Positions 21,328 to 34,560 of a stretch of DNA of 64,000 nt are shown here, piece by piece. The notes below the pieces were generated by a model that worked only from the letters and a program-made list of their open reading frames with translations, searched no databases and was not told the DNA's origin. The DNA is from Euonymus europaeus (Eukaryota; Streptophyta; Magnoliopsida; Celastrales; Celastraceae), in contig OY756963.1 in the NCBI GenBank assembly GCA_963580455.1, forward strand, positions 16,387,555 through 16,451,554, given 5' to 3'. Both the position numbers and the translations under genes were made by a program. Numbering within the stretch: the stretch's first letter is position 1; every line of letters begins with the position of its first letter.

Positions 21328-22510
21328 TGGGTGACGATATTTTTACCTTCCTATAACTCACCCCCTCTATGATGTCAAATAAAAAAACTTTAAATCTTTA
21401 AAAAGTGTTTATGGTCATGAATGTGGGGATTGCTAGCTTTTTATAGACCTATTACCTATGACCTCTAATCAAGATGCTATGAGCATGACTCTTTTGTAAG
21501 AAATTTGTGATCTCTTCCCGTCATTACTTACTTCTAGAATTTGTTAATAGCTCAATTGCCCTGTATGAAAAAATGTGTTAATTGAGTGAATAAAATTATA
21601 AAAACAATAAAAATACATAATAATAAAAAACTGGACTCTTTCCAAATAATAAATAATACCCATAATATAACTCATAAAGCAAAGAGATAATCAATTAAAA
21701 TCTGAATGTGTTTAAAGAATGATTTATCAATTAAGTTGATGTATATGTTTTGTATTGTTTTGTTTTTTTACTCCATGGTATATATAAATTATATTTAAAA
21801 TTTAGAATTATTATAACCTTAACAATTACATAAATAATGATTAATCAATTCTTAACAAGTTAATTAATAAGATATTTGTAATTTTGTGTATGTAACAACA
21901 AGTATTAATCAATGAAAAAAGCAAGCTTGATTATTGTCAAGAAAGAAATATTTTTGTTCAATGTCCAGCTGTCCTTCTTGGCAAAGAAAAAAATAATTTA
22001 AATAATGCACTTGCGTAATTGATGTATGGCAGAGAAGTTATTGAAGTCCCAGAGAAATTTGTTTATAGTATGGGCTATATTGATACGTCCATACAAGACA
22101 ATTTTCTGAGGGTATTTAGATGGTCCACGTGTGTGTCAATTCAAAACATTTTAAATATAAAAAAATGGCCATGCATGTCTCCCTAGCCTCCTACAATGTC
22201 AAGTCAAATCAAAATAAGTTAGAAATTATGTTTCTCTTTGTCAGAGAATATATTCTCTGATTTTCTCTTTTGGCAGAGAATATATTCTCCGAGTTTATTT
22301 TTTGTGATATAATAATAGTAATGAATAGTTACCATTTTGTAGTATAAAATGATCCTCTCACCTCATAAGATCAAAGCAGATATTCGTTTTTTTTAGCTTC
22401 TCAAGTCCTATCGGATAATATTCTTCTCCTCACCATATGAACTATAAATTCGGTTTTGACATGACAAGCAGTTCGAGCGAACAGATTAGTATATATGTTG
22501 ATGTTTTATT
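21328..22510. other. AT-rich intergenic DNA
   Basis: No gene recognised. Includes the palindrome at 22241-22260 and presumably the 5' part of the MULE that follows, but no MULE terminal inverted repeat was found. Confidence 0.4.
22241..22260. repeat. 20-bp perfect palindrome with a nearby second copy
   Basis: TCAGAGAATATATTCTCTGA is its own reverse complement. A near copy with core CAGAGAATATATTCTC follows at about 22274-22289. Confidence 0.8.
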
Positions 22511-25368
22511 TTGAATAAAATATTTTTGATTAGGTGCACGGGTGCAAATACTAAATTTATATTCTCATGTTACAAGGATGATTTCATCATAGATGAAATG
22601 AAGCAAGAAGAAGAATTTGTGGATGAAGTCGAAGACGAATTTGTGAATGAAGTTGAAGAGAATAACGAAGCCGACGTTAAAAGTGACTTTGAAACTGATA
22701 TGGTATGATTTTTCTGTCAATTGAGAAATCTGTATTGTTATGTTTGGTTCAAATAAATTTTTATTAATTTCTAATAAAAACACTTACAATCTCAAGTTTT
22801 CAAATCACGTCAATCGTTGATCGATTGGGTTCAACAAACCGGTCGCAGTTTGGGTTATATCATCGTCATCAAAAGATCAGATTTTGGTGGGTTAGGTAAA
22901 AAAAACACAGATTACAATTCCAATGTGATCAAGGTGGCAACTACAAATGCAAAAAACTCTCAACGAAGGCTACTGGCACCAAAAAAGTAGAATGCCCTTT
23001 TAAATTGGAAGGGCGAAAAAATGAAGCAAGATGATGATTGGATGGTCGAATTATGGTGTGCAACACATAACCATGCTCTTGCATCAAATATGGAGGTACA
23101 TCCATACCAAGGTCGACTTTCTGAATTAAAAATCCAGTTGATGGTGGACATGTCTGCAAGGAATGTGAAGCCACGAGACATATTGACGGAGTTGAAAAAA
23201 CGAGATTCGATCAACTATTAGAACTATCTACAATGCCGCAAGAAGCACCGGGTCGCTGAGAAAGCTGATAAATCACATATGCAGGCTGTGTTATCCTTCC
23301 TTTATGATAATGAGTATTTTTTCATACACGGGCCAACCATGTTACCAATGAACTAGAAGATTTGTTCTTCGCAAGTCCGAGCTCGTTAAAGCAACTGCAA
23401 GCATTTTCCCAAGTTTTATTGATGGATGCAACGTATCAAACTAATAGATACGGGTTGCCTCTCCTTGAAATTGTTGGCGTGACTTCTACAAGTCAAACAT
23501 TTTGCATAGCGTTCGCGTACTTGAACTCAGAAAAAGAATCTAGTTATACTTGGGCACTGGAATGCTTGCGATCACCAATGCATGGATGTAATGTCCCACA
23601 AGTGATTATAACAGACAGAGAATTAGGGCTGATGAAAGCTTTTGCATAGGTATTTCTTGACACCATGAAACTACTTTGCAGATGACACCTATATCAGAGT
23701 ATTTTGACCAGATGCAGGTCATCAATACAAGACAGGAGAGCTTGGGATGCATTCTACCACATGTGGACTACTCTTATTGAATCTGAAAATGATAGTGCAT
23801 CCATTGGAAAATTAGCACGGCTTGAGGTAGTCTTACAAAAATTCCCAACTGTGATTAATTATCTTAAAAGTGTATGGCTGACACCGTATAGGAAGATGTT
23901 TGTATCTGCCTGGACAAATAGATATCTACATTTTGGAAATCATACAACAAACAGAGTCGAAAGTCAACATGTTAAGTTGAAATGATATCTCAACTCCTCG
24001 CAGTCAGACTTGAGAGATCGATGTCGTGGATTCATAAAGTCATCCAATCGCAGGACAAGACAATCAAATCTAGCATTGAGAGAAGCAAGACCATTATCCA
24101 ACACTGATTCAATATCTCGCACCTCCGGGATTTATGTGATTTTGTTTCAATTGAGGCGTTAGAGCATATTTTGATGGAGTTTGAGAGATCTAAAACTGTC
24201 AGGCAAGATTGCTACAAATGCGGATGTCAACTTCGTAGGAGCTAGGGACTACCATTTGCTCATGAAAAAGCCATATACTTGAGAGAATGTCACCCAATAC
24301 CGCTTGATGTCATTGATAAATTTTGGAGAAAGCTTGATTTACTACGATAGGAGCCGTTTTAAGAGGATGAGATCACGTGCAGAGCCGATGTTCAAATGTT
24401 CAAAGAACAATTTCAGTAGTAGAAACTGCTTGTTAAAGTCAGCAGCCTAAGGAAGTTGAGGGAGATAATCACCTTCGACGACTTCCCTCCATCAACCATC
24501 AGTGAAAACAAACACTCGAGGGTGTCCCCCCATAAAGAAAAAGGTAGTCAAATCTACCTATCCTACTCCAAGAACATTAACAACCTTTGAGAGTAATTTC
24601 ATTCCTCCTCATGAACTTAACAGACACAATACCTCATCCGGACGCCCGAACTCGAACATATTCGAGCATGATTTTTTCCTCTCTCATGAGCCAGTGAGAC
24701 ATAGTTGCTCGTCTATTTATATTGTTCGGTCTCCCTCTAGCTACTTTATTCGTGGCTATGTTGATCAATTTCCAACTATACTACATGCTTACATTATGCG
24801 CGTACAAGATGTAAGAGTTGATGAAAATTGTGGTTTTCGATCGATAGTTGTGTCTCTTGGTCTCGGAGAATATGACTGGCCCAGTGTCAAGTATAACTTG
24901 ATGGCGGATTTGAATACATTTTGGAACCAATATGTTGAAATACTTGGCAGTGTTGAGAAGACATATAGTGTTAGAAGCTAATTGAATTTCTTTCAAAATG
25001 ATGTTGGAGCACCGATTGATCTCTAGATGGTGATGCTAGACATGGGTCTGTTGATTACTTCTGCATACAATATGATATTACACGTTCTTCATTCTTAAGA
25101 GAGTTGGATATATCTGCCACTTCGTACAATCCCTCCACCACGTAGTCAGCATTACAATATCAGTATAGGGCACGTGAATGATAATCATTATATCCAGGTT
25201 GGTTTGACAGGAAAATACTCAATGCCTCCCATTATGCCTGCGTGGGTTCACTATAGGCATTCTTGTGCAGCTGCATGGGCTACTCCGTATGCAGAACGAC
25301 TTGATATATATTTGCAGTCAGTGCGGTCTACATTTTCTTCTGACGTCTTTGTCCATGAGCTCGATTAA
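22511..25368 (+). pseudogene. Mutator-like (MULE) transposase pseudogene with C-terminal OTU protease domain
   Basis: An acidic leader (22511-22705) is followed by an FAR1/MuDR-like DNA-binding part (WMVELWCATHNHALA, LMVDMSARNVKPRDILTEL), the MULE DDE core (VLLMDATYQTNRYGLPLLEI, VIITDRELGLM, NHTTNRVESQHVKLK) and a SWIM-like remnant (CYKCGCQLRRS). Then comes an OTU-type cysteine protease: VDENCGFRS with the candidate catalytic Cys (about 24817-24843), and VNDNHYIQVGL with the His (about 25171-25200). Many stops and frame changes break it, for example after SINY (23219-23221), near 23354 and at 23985, so no full transposase can be made. OTU or ULP protease domains are known in some plant MULE groups. 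Terminal inverted repeats and the 9-bp duplication were not found. Confidence 0.87.
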
Positions 25369-25756
25369 ACTTAATTGAGTTTTTCTTAATGTGTCCAAAT
25401 TATCCATTTAATATTACTAATATAACCTTTTAAATTATTCCTAAATTTTAAACATCTTATATTTTTATAAGTGCGCCTAGAACTGCTACCGTGTCAAGAC
25501 TCTTGGCTACAGAACAAGAAAAGGATAAACTTGTAATTTTATACAAATTAAATCCCATGTGAGCCTCTGCATTCTTCATGAATTTCAACAATACATACTT
25601 CAATGCATCGTCAGCCCATCTCTGCAAATCAAAGCACGCGCCTTAATGGAAAGTCCACCATCCCATCATGTCCCCATGCAAATTAAATACTCGTATGCAG
25701 AGTTGGATCCACTGACAACCACACTCTCTTGGCAGCGCTCTCCATGCAAGGCCAAA
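25369..25756. other. Unassigned spacer after the MULE
   Basis: No supported gene. On the minus strand it would continue the copia gag at 25757-25983, but the reading frame has decayed. Confidence 0.35.
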
Positions 25757-28485
25757 CTAGACAATAGGGGGTGAGAGAGTAGGGGTGCCAATACATGCTC
25801 CCATAGTCAATTTTGTCTTAGCAATCCAGTTATCCAATGTGAGTGCAGTAAGTGCACGTGGAAGCTCGGCCCTACAAAAAGTAAATGATGTTGTAGACCT
25901 ACTTAAAGAGTCAATTTGAGGACTTACATTATGTTCCGGAACATGTAAGTTTCCTTGATCATGAAACTGCAATTGAGACACTATGTAAAATCCCATTTCA
26001 AAAAAAAGAAAGGAAATAATCAATTTAATTTAATTTAATTAAAACCATAATAAGAAGGGTTTTTGGATCAAAAGTAAAGTTAAGGGAAGCTTTTCTCCAT
26101 CAATCTACATCATTTTCTCTTCAAATTTAAAGCCAATCTCTCCAAAAATTTCCTCGTCATCTCAAGTTAAGGTAATTCTTAGAAATTTTCACTTATTTTT
26201 CATGAATTTCTTTCTGTCTCTAACTCAATCTTCTCTCTTGTTCATGATCAAGTTTCTTGCCACCAAAATCCTCACCAAGCTTGATTTAGAGATCAATAAC
26301 TAATCTCCATAACTACTTGGTAAGGATTACAACAAATTTTCAAGTGTTTCAACAATTTACAAATTTTAGGTTTTCTTATGGAGTTTGGGGATTTCGAAAA
26401 TTATGGGTATTTCTTGTTCTTGTGTTTTAATTAGACTTAAATTGTGTTAAATTGTTGAGTTTAGATGTGGGTTTTGGAAATTCATTGGGGGTTTGTTCTT
26501 TTAGTGGAAATTGGAAACACAAGGAGATTTTTCCTTAGCTTAAAATTGTTAAGTAAAGGTTGGGCTAATTTGGAAAAATAATATGTATTGAGATTTTGAT
26601 ATTTATTTTTGATTAACATGCTAGAATGTCGATTTTTGGAGAAGTGAGGATTTTACAATATGGAATTTTTGAGATTGGGATATTAGAAGTTTAAGCTGAT
26701 GGAATTAAATTGAGTTTATTTCTATTAAATAGGTTAATGAATTTACTTGGAAGAAACTTGCTCGGTGATAGAGATTGTGGGTTGTCGACAAAGAGGTAGG
26801 GATTTTTCATTCTCTTCCTTTGTTAAACCTTTTTTGTTTATAAAAGTTTCTAACCCTTATAATTCTCGAATTTTCCTTATGTCATTCAATTTATCGATTT
26901 TTTTGGGCTACTCTTTGATTTTTTTTCAGAGAGAGCCAAACCAGAGAGCCAAACCTTTATATGATTATTTGTATGATCATTCCTTTGATTGAGTTATTAT
27001 ATATTTATAGGTGCATTTACCCTTGAACATGTTAAGTGAGATATTTGACACGTATTTGGATCTTCATATAATGTGAATTATGTGCCCTAGCATTTATATG
27101 GTTTTAGATATGCATTTAGTGCCATGATGGATCATCGGGCAAGGGGCTCAGATGTTTCCATGTTTAGGAACGATGATTTGGAATTGAATATTGTATTATT
27201 GAATGGATTTTTAAAATGGGAATGTTTAATTGATTTACACCTTCTCCATGGATTTACCATGCGGACCGATTTACAGTGTCAGTGAATATGTTAAAGGATA
27301 AAGGTGCGGGAGTGGTCCACAACTTTACCGGAGTCATGGGATGAGTGTTCGGAGGTTCAGATGAGTGTACGGAGACATTGTTTACATAGCATATTGTTGC
27401 ATATATTTTGTTCTTTCACATTTTTGTCTTTATTTGTTATTCCTATTCGATATCCCTACTAAACCTTTGGCTCACCCTTCTTTTTTTTCCCTTTCAAGTG
27501 AGCCATCTATTGATATAGGTCCTCTAGATCAGCATGATTGGGCGTGATGTGGTGGCCTAACGTAGTAGCCGTCTTATAGTGTGTTTTAGTTTGTTTGTTT
27601 CCTTATTTATGATATGACACTTGTTGTGTCAGGAGAGGGCTCCGTATGATTTGGACTCTTGTGTCAAATTGTATATGTGATTGTTGTGGAACCCTTGAGG
27701 GCTTGAATTGATGGAGGATGTTTAGAGTTGTTGGATTAGTTATTGAAGTGTGGGTTTCTATATTTTGTGTTGGGTGACACTCTTCAATTTATTGGGAGAT
27801 GCTGCCGAAAATTTTATTGAAATTTATGTCAGTTTGTGATGTGTCTAGTGTGAATATGTATTGTTTTTTTGTTTAGCTCACGTTCCGTAGATCGGGGCAT
27901 GACACACTAATTCTGAATAAGTCAGGCGTGGAGGCCACATTATGGTGGTGATAAATTGTTTGTAATTGGGTTCAAGACTTAAGAGGAGGTGGAACACCTT
28001 ATCATTGTCAGAGACTGGTTTCTCAATCGCTGCTAGGCTATCTCACATATATTTGAATCCTTGAATGTGCTCTGATGTTGAAATGGTGTCACCTTTGTGA
28101 AAGAATGAGGGTGTCAAAGTGAGAATTCCCTATCTTAATAGTCTTGTGCATAAGCACTCTAGAGTAAACTCCATACAGAGTGTGTGATATCCAATCCAAT
28201 AACCAAACCAAGGGCTTCCTTGGTGAGTGTAGCAATGAGTCATCCATTTAATGTTCGCTCTGCCGTCTTTCAAGTAGTGTATTCAGAATTTAGTTCAAAT
28301 TCTGTCACAATTGTTGCATCTTTCCCATCTTCTCCAGTTAATATCTTAGTGACTGTTATGTTTACTGGTGGTCCATCAGACATAACGTGGTCTACCAGAT
28401 CTTGATTTTCTGCCAAGGTCAATGCTTGTTCCCTCGATATTGAGTAATTTGAGGAGTCTAGATGTTGGGTGATAAAGTTACTCAT
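25757..28485 (-). pseudogene. Copia gag pseudogene split by a solo LTR
   Basis: The minus strand from 28485 carries a copia gag N-terminus (MSNFITQHLDSSNYSISREQ), a central part in other frames (EALGLVIGLD, SDNDKVFHLLLSLEPNYKQF, MWPPRLTYSEL), and after the solo LTR resumes with VSQLQFHDQGN at about 25983. Joining the flanks across the insertion restores a plausible gag segment ending near 25757. Stops and frame changes are scattered through it, so it was probably dead before or soon after the insertion. No pol is attached. Confidence 0.75.
25984..27904 (+). mobile_element. Solo LTR, 1921 bp, target duplication CACTA
   Basis: It begins TGTAAAATCCC and ends GATCGGGGCATGACA, the TG...CA form of an LTR. 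A perfect 5-bp repeat CACTA lies on both sides (25979-25983 and 27905-27909). It contains no coding region, as expected after LTR-LTR recombination removed the body. The end GGGGCATGACA resembles LTRs of chromovirus-like gypsy elements, but the family is inferred. It sits inside the copia gag. Confidence 0.85.
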
Positions 28486-29137
28486 ATTGATATTTTGATA
28501 GTCATTTTGTGGTTTTGGATGTGGGTTGTGCTTGTGTTTTGAAGAAGAGAAAAAAAAACTAGGAAAAAAGTGATGAAGGATACTGTGTATGATATTTGAA
28601 GAAATCTATTTGACTCGTGTTTATGATTTTGTGGCTTGTGTTTAACATCCCTCCAATATCATAAAGAAACTAAAAATCATGCTTGAATCATGTTTGAACA
28701 GAAGCAACTCAAACTATTATTATCGTCAACTTAATTTTTACATGTCAAACACAAGCCATGTTTTACATATACAAGATTTCAACAACTTTTCACTATGCAT
28801 GACATTCACTTGATTGATAAAGTGAAATAATTTTTTATCATAATCGCACGTTCTCTTGTTGAAGTGATGAGACAGAGGTTAGTTGAATTATCACAAGTCT
28901 TGACAAAGTCTCACTTGAGGAACCACCTTATCCCTCCATAACATGCCTTATTTCTCCATAGGAATTGATTGTGTAACCTTATCTCTTCATCGTTCCTCAC
29001 ACGGGTTTGAATTGCATGATCATCAGTTGGTTGATTGTGTTTAGTCTCAAATTGATGATTCAATTTCAAGTCCTTTTATTGTTATTTTTTGTTTTATTTT
29101 CATTGCGATGCTACACTTCCAATAATACATTAATTAA
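28486..29137. other. Intergenic DNA with the lipase 3'UTR
   Basis: No gene. The part next to 29137 should hold the 3'UTR and polyadenylation signals of the minus-strand lipase. Low complexity overall. Confidence 0.4.
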
Positions 29138-30745
29138 TTAGGATGGGCTAGGCAAACATGACATAGGTGAGGGCAGTCCGCCATGGCCTTCAAGGCTCAA
29201 AGTCAAGGCCTTTGCCTTGCTTGTGTACAATTGTTTTACATTGGATCTCTGTTCATTTACCAACTTCACTAAACTTCTCTTTGCATTTTTCCTGAATGGA
29301 CAAGTGGATGACAAGAACCCGTCCACCAGGTGTAGATACGCCTCTAGGTCATGACAACATGCCACGTCTGCATCTGGCTTCAGATATGGCGACATTTTTG
29401 TCTCCAAACGTAGTTCCGTCCCCACGTGTGAGTAGGACATGCCATTGAGCATCCCACCGAAACGACTTTCCCTTAGCTTTTGCTCCAATCGTTCGTCCAC
29501 CAATGTGGCCGGAACCTTTGTTATCACATCTTGATTGTTCACTATTCTCAACACCTTTACGTTTTTGGAATTGACTCGATCTGCAAATGCTCTGTTGCCC
29601 ACGCGAGGTCCTCCGAACGTGAACACGGCGACGGGTGGTGGCTCTGCCCAGTCACAGGAGCTCATTAGTTCGTCTGCTACCAATATTGCCAAGGCCGAAC
29701 CAAGACTATGGCCGGTGACTGTGATGCTCAGGGGCTCCCCCTTGTATAAGTTGACGAGTCTTTGGACCTCTTCAACCACTGACTCGGCTAGGCTAGGCAC
29801 GTGAGCCCCACGGGTTTTGAATAAGCTCATGAACCCGCACTCCACCTTGGGGATGGGGGCCTGTGCAGTTGGATCCTCATGGTTGTTGGGCATCGGAACC
29901 AATTGGGCCCGCAAATTCTCAGCCCATTCAAGACAGGTGGATGTTCCGCGGAGGGAAATGACGATATCCCTCCTACCCATCCGTTGGATCTCCCTCCTGT
30001 CATCGCAGACCGCCACGTAACCGATCCAGCTAGACCGCTGTGTCATCCATCCGAGATCCGGAGCCACCTCATCAACCCAGCTGGGAAGCCCAACAGAGGA
30101 GGTGCTGTAAAGACTCTTAGTCACCTTGTAACACCTATCAGGCAGCGCCACGTGTCTCCCCTGGAAGGCCGCTTCGTCCTCCGAAAAAGCGGGATTCGAA
30201 TGGAAGGCGTGGTATGCTGCTTGCACGAACTCCCCGTATCTGACCACCTCCCTCCGCAGGTTCTCGTCGAGCGGGTCAAGTAGGCCGGCCCAGTCATTAG
30301 AACCATGGTACTCCCGCCATCTAGATCCCAGATTATTCCTGGGAGAATATTCGGCGGTCTTGGATAAGAGGCGTTTGAGGCGGTTGAGATGACGTGGAGA
30401 CATTTCCTCGGCGGCCTTCATTTCGGGCCAAATTCTGGCGAGATTGAGGTTTTCTAGCAGGGCTCGGCCAGGGACGTTGGATGAGTTCTTGTTGAGGTCT
30501 GGATGATCTGCAGGTTGAGGAGCTGGTTCAGGTTGTTTTGTCTGAAGGATGAGTTTCTCAAGGTTTGCAAGATGCTTTCTTGTAAAGTCATTATGATGAG
30601 CAGCGGGTTTCAGAGCTGAACGAGTAGGAGCAATACTACAAGTGCGCATTGATGATGCGGGATTCAAAGGGGAGCTCTGGCATTTGAAGCTGCTGCGTTT
30701 TGCCAAGAAAATCTGATGGTTGTGGGCGTGGGTGATCATCTGCAT
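29138..30745 (-). CDS. Chloroplast phospholipase A1, PLA1-Ibeta2-like (DAD1-like lipase)
   Basis: Single exon of 535 codons from ATG 30745; the frame is open upstream but has no earlier ATG. The first roughly 60 residues are Ser/Arg/Lys-rich with few acids, like a plastid transit peptide. Then come [20 protein letters not shown] and [17 protein letters not shown], signatures of class I PLA1. The lipase triad is visible: Ser347 in GHSLG, Asp406 in [10 protein letters not shown], and a His near 465 in [10 protein letters not shown]. The family removes the sn-1 acyl chain of plastid lipids, and some members feed jasmonate synthesis. From memory the nearest relative is Arabidopsis PLA1-Ibeta2/DALL1 (At4g16820). 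GC content is higher than in its surroundings. No lesion seen. Confidence 0.92.
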   Translation of the reverse strand: MQMITHAHNHQIFLAKRSSFKCQSSPLNPASSMRTCSIAPTRSALKPAAHHNDFTRKHLANLEKLILQTKQPEPAPQPADHPDLNKNSSNVPGRALLENLNLARIWPEMKAAEEMSPRHLNRLKRLLSKTAEYSPRNNLGSRWREYHGSNDWAGLLDPLDENLRREVVRYGEFVQAAYHAFHSNPAFSEDEAAFQGRHVALPDRCYKVTKSLYSTSSVGLPSWVDEVAPDLGWMTQRSSWIGYVAVCDDRREIQRMGRRDIVISLRGTSTCLEWAENLRAQLVPMPNNHEDPTAQAPIPKVECGFMSLFKTRGAHVPSLAESVVEEVQRLVNLYKGEPLSITVTGHSLGSALAILVADELMSSCDWAEPPPVAVFTFGGPRVGNRAFADRVNSKNVKVLRIVNNQDVITKVPATLVDERLEQKLRESRFGGMLNGMSYSHVGTELRLETKMSPYLKPDADVACCHDLEAYLHLVDGFLSSTCPFRKNAKRSLVKLVNEQRSNVKQLYTSKAKALTLSLEGHGGLPSPMSCLPSPS

Positions 30746-30838
30746 TGGATTAAACCGATCGATAGAGAGAGAAGCACAAGTTGATGATCTGAACCGAACC
30801 AAGTAAAGGAATCAATCAACTAGGGAGAGCACCGAAAC

Positions 30839-30848
30839 ATATATATAT
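30839..30848 (-). promoter_or_regulatory. TATA box of the lipase gene
   Basis: ATATATATAT about 95 bp before the ATG. A start near 30810 would give a leader of about 65 bases containing a CT-rich tract. It supports starting translation at 30745. Confidence 0.5.
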
Positions 30849-30849
30849 G

Positions 30850-33800
30850 TTGAGAGATTTGCAAATGGGCTTGACTTTCTTCGTAATTACAAGACCGAAT
30901 CATAAAATATAGATAGTTGAAGATGGCAGCCTTGAAAATACAAGGACGTAGAGGGCTTTTCTTTCGCAACAGTCGTACAGTTGACCATCTCCCTCTCAAA
31001 TAATTAATGTGGGTCGGTTAATGGATGTAAGGTACGCGTCCTGCCTGCATTTGTCAATATGTATATTTCCTGCAAATTTACTTTACTTGTTAGACACTAA
31101 CTAGTTTATCATTTTTAATTTTGTTTGTATGTCTTTGTTAATTCAAACTATTTGAATGAATTGACCAACGACGCATTCTTTTATTTAGTCTCAACGCATG
31201 CTGGTTCGACATCGACATCGACTTTTTCAATTTCTTTTGGACTTTTCAGAAGTTTAATTACTAAACCATTTCTAGGCTACAACAACCTAAGTAGTTACGC
31301 ACGTACGGACGTTAAAGCCATGGATGTGAACGTATTAATAACTAATTGTTTGACTTAATTAACCAACGAAATATTTTCACACTGATATTGTTTATTTATT
31401 GGCTGCAGTGAAATCGTAACAAGGAGTCGTTGAAAATTACATTCAATTAATAAATGACACACGTTATTGGACAATTTTGAAATGAAAATCAGTAACAGTT
31501 TTATCATTTTTATACTTTTACTTACTTAAATACTCCATTTTCGAAACTACATACTTTGAGACGCGTGTTCAGTACCCAGTTCTTGCATCTCTCTAATTGT
31601 TCATACGTGTCAGGTTTCTCTAGCTTTACACACGCATTATATATATGTATATATATATATATATATTCGTGGTAGTACTATACGTATAATGCATTGTTTT
31701 GATACATTCAGAGACATATAATTCGCATTCAAATGTCAAACGTTTCTCTCCATATATGAACAATATCTATGTGGATTAAGAAAATAATTAAATGTTTGAA
31801 TTTTAAACTGAAACAATAATAAGATTGAATATATACATATATATATATATATATAGAACGAGTAATACATATAATTCAGATGACTTGACGGTCAAATATT
31901 GTCGGGTTACTTCTTTCAAGGAGAAAAAAATATATTAGTCTCCCTCCATACCATATGGTCTCAACCTCAACTTCATCAAGTTTACCCGATCTTCATCTAT
32001 AACTATTGCTAACTACAACAAAATCATGTTTACACGTAGAATATTTTTTTTCCCACACATTCGTCAACATACTTTTTTTCCAGCAAACTCTTTCCACTTT
32101 GAATTGTACTCGAGACAGAAAATTCGAAAATCAAAATTTTGACTGTCAATTCGTGATTTGAATAAATGGAAAAAAGATACGTATTGCTTCTTTGAACCAT
32201 TACTACCTTAGCAAGGCCCTACGTCCATTACTCCCAAAAATATTACGTAAGCGCATTGTTGGCACTTGGCAGGAGTATAATGATTAAAAGTGCATTTTCC
32301 TTATCGCTCTTTATGAACTTTAAGTAAAGTTAAAGCAGAGAGACAATAGGATTGTGACCTTGTTGGGGTAAATCATTAGAGCTGGTTTCTCCGTGCGCAT
32401 CCACCACAATAGTAATGATGTGCACTTAGAAAAATTAAATATATATATAGTTGTTCTTTGTATCGCGATAATTTAGTGTATATATATTGATTAATTAGTG
32501 GAATTCGAACTGAGGGATTCGAACTCACATCATATTGCAAGAGTCGATACTTACATGCATAGTGACTGTGGGTCAACCGCAGACCCATTAAGTAGATAAC
32601 TATGTATATATCTATGATAAATGACAGCTAGGCTCTCTGTCAATTTCAAATTTATTATATATACATTTATTTTTATATAATTAAGAGACAGGTTCTGAAG
32701 CTTAATAAATTGGATTAAACAGTGGATCATGTTTTGATAATTGGCATTCATAAACACATGCCAATAATGGTTTATTTAATAATAAAAAATAGTATTTTCA
32801 TATTTTTAAGGGTCGGCTTCGTCATCTTTCCACTATGACAATGGGAATCTCCATATATAAAAAGAGATACGATATCAAATATATACACATTAATACCATC
32901 AATTGGGTCCTAAAGAGAACAATAATTGAAGCTGCATTATCATTTAGTGCGTATGGAATAGACAAATACAACACTCCCCTTTCTATAATATAATGTTGTG
33001 GAAAATGACGTCATCGATCGATGGCCACGTTTTATATAAATTCTCTCTTCAAATCAACTTTCTCATTATTATTTTCGGGTTTGTGCTTCAGCCACTAATT
33101 TTTTTCTTTCAGTTTTAGATAAAATTCCCAGAACAATAATAAGTTGGAAAGCAGCACTTTCCACTCGATAGTTGACTTGAGGTTTTGGATATATTTCCAT
33201 CAGTTTATACTCAGCGTCTCTTTACTTAAGTGTTTGTATAATTTATACTCTATCACACATATTCTTATATATTTTTTAAACATTATTCTCTACATCAATT
33301 TATGCACCTACGGTCTACACCTATCCAACATGCAGGTTTCTAGTGCTACTGACTGTTTAATGGGTCGGACTCTCTCTGGATCCATATTTTGAATAAATTG
33401 TGGGCGTTTGTAATTATAATTATTATGATTGGGACAGCTGGATATGAGCTAGATTGACTTCGGATCCTGCAGGTTTAGTTGCAGAGTTTGAGATTTGCAT
33501 GTGTAAATGCGCGTGTGTTTTGAACGGTTTGGGATTATTTAGAACTTGCATTTATTATTAGCTCTCTAATGCAAACTTTCAATTGAATATCTTTTGAGTT
33601 CGTACAGTACGATATTATTAGCCTCCGTTTCTTTGAGAGTATAAACTAGGTTATATTCTGTCACCCATACTCTCAGACACTCTCAATTTTTATGCTTTAC
33701 GAGAGCTTATACTCTATAAGACATACTTTGATCCAAACGGACCCTTAGTATATCTTAGGTGATTGGGATGGGCAGCATTACAAAACCGTCTGCTTGAAAA

Positions 33801-34552
33801 AATTGTATAAAAATAGTCTTCCTCTTTATCATTAGATTAAATATTTTAATCATTGTTTTGTTCAATATTTTATTAGTAATAAGCTAAATTTTTATACCCA
33901 TTTTTATTATATTTTTTTCATAATAAAATTTAAAATAAAAATAAAAAATCATTTGTGGATGTTGACTGAGTCAACGTCCACGTGTCGTGTATTATAACAG
34001 ATTGTACTGTGTCCAGTTCTTTCGTCGATGTTAATAAAACTCTATTGGAGTCTAATGTATAAAACGAGGGACACGTATACAACGATGTATTTGGGGAGTT
34101 GAGCTTGTTTGACCAGATTTAATTTCCTCAGTCAGTATAACGAGGCTAACGTGAAGCATGCATGCGTTACTTAATTTGTTATATTAATGTTTATGGCATA
34201 AAAAAATGTATGATGCGTTGCGGCCTAACGAGATGGGAAAAGTTGACATTTTTTTCAACAAGGGGCAACCACCGACCAGACTCGAGATTTTGTTTCAGTT
34301 GTTCGATTTAGAAAGCCATGGAAAGTACACAAGGTTTGGCATGAGTGTAAATTAGTTGTTCAGATTATAGCCCATAATTTGGGAGTCATAGCCTTTAATT
34401 AGGATTACAGTAATTTAGGAGTTCTATTGTAATTAGTTATGGAGAGATCTACTAAACAAATATATCAATAAGTTATAAATTTTTAGATATTAAGTCTTTC
34501 ATAAATGATGACGTCCAAAACTAGCTCGTCCAAAACTAGCTCATCTAGATGA
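30850..34552. other. 3.7-kb AT-rich intergenic region
   Basis: No gene or intact transposon recognised. It includes TA-rich microsatellites near 31640-31670 and 31830-31856 and a possible worn MITE around 33618-33750. Short ORFs here lack any coding signature. Confidence 0.5.
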
Positions 34553-34560
34553 CGTATCAG

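Noticed and set aside
29480..30283. Plus-strand ORFs of 60-134 codons
   Set aside because: Shadows of the GC-rich lipase gene on the opposite strand.
32376..32590. Minus-strand B-box-like GAGTTCGAATCCC, a possible SINE or tRNA remnant
   Set aside because: No A box at a fitting distance, no tRNA fold, tail or duplication.
33618..33750. Possible MITE with CCGTTTC... and ...GGACCCTTA ends
   Set aside because: The ends match only loosely as inverted repeats and no target duplication was found.
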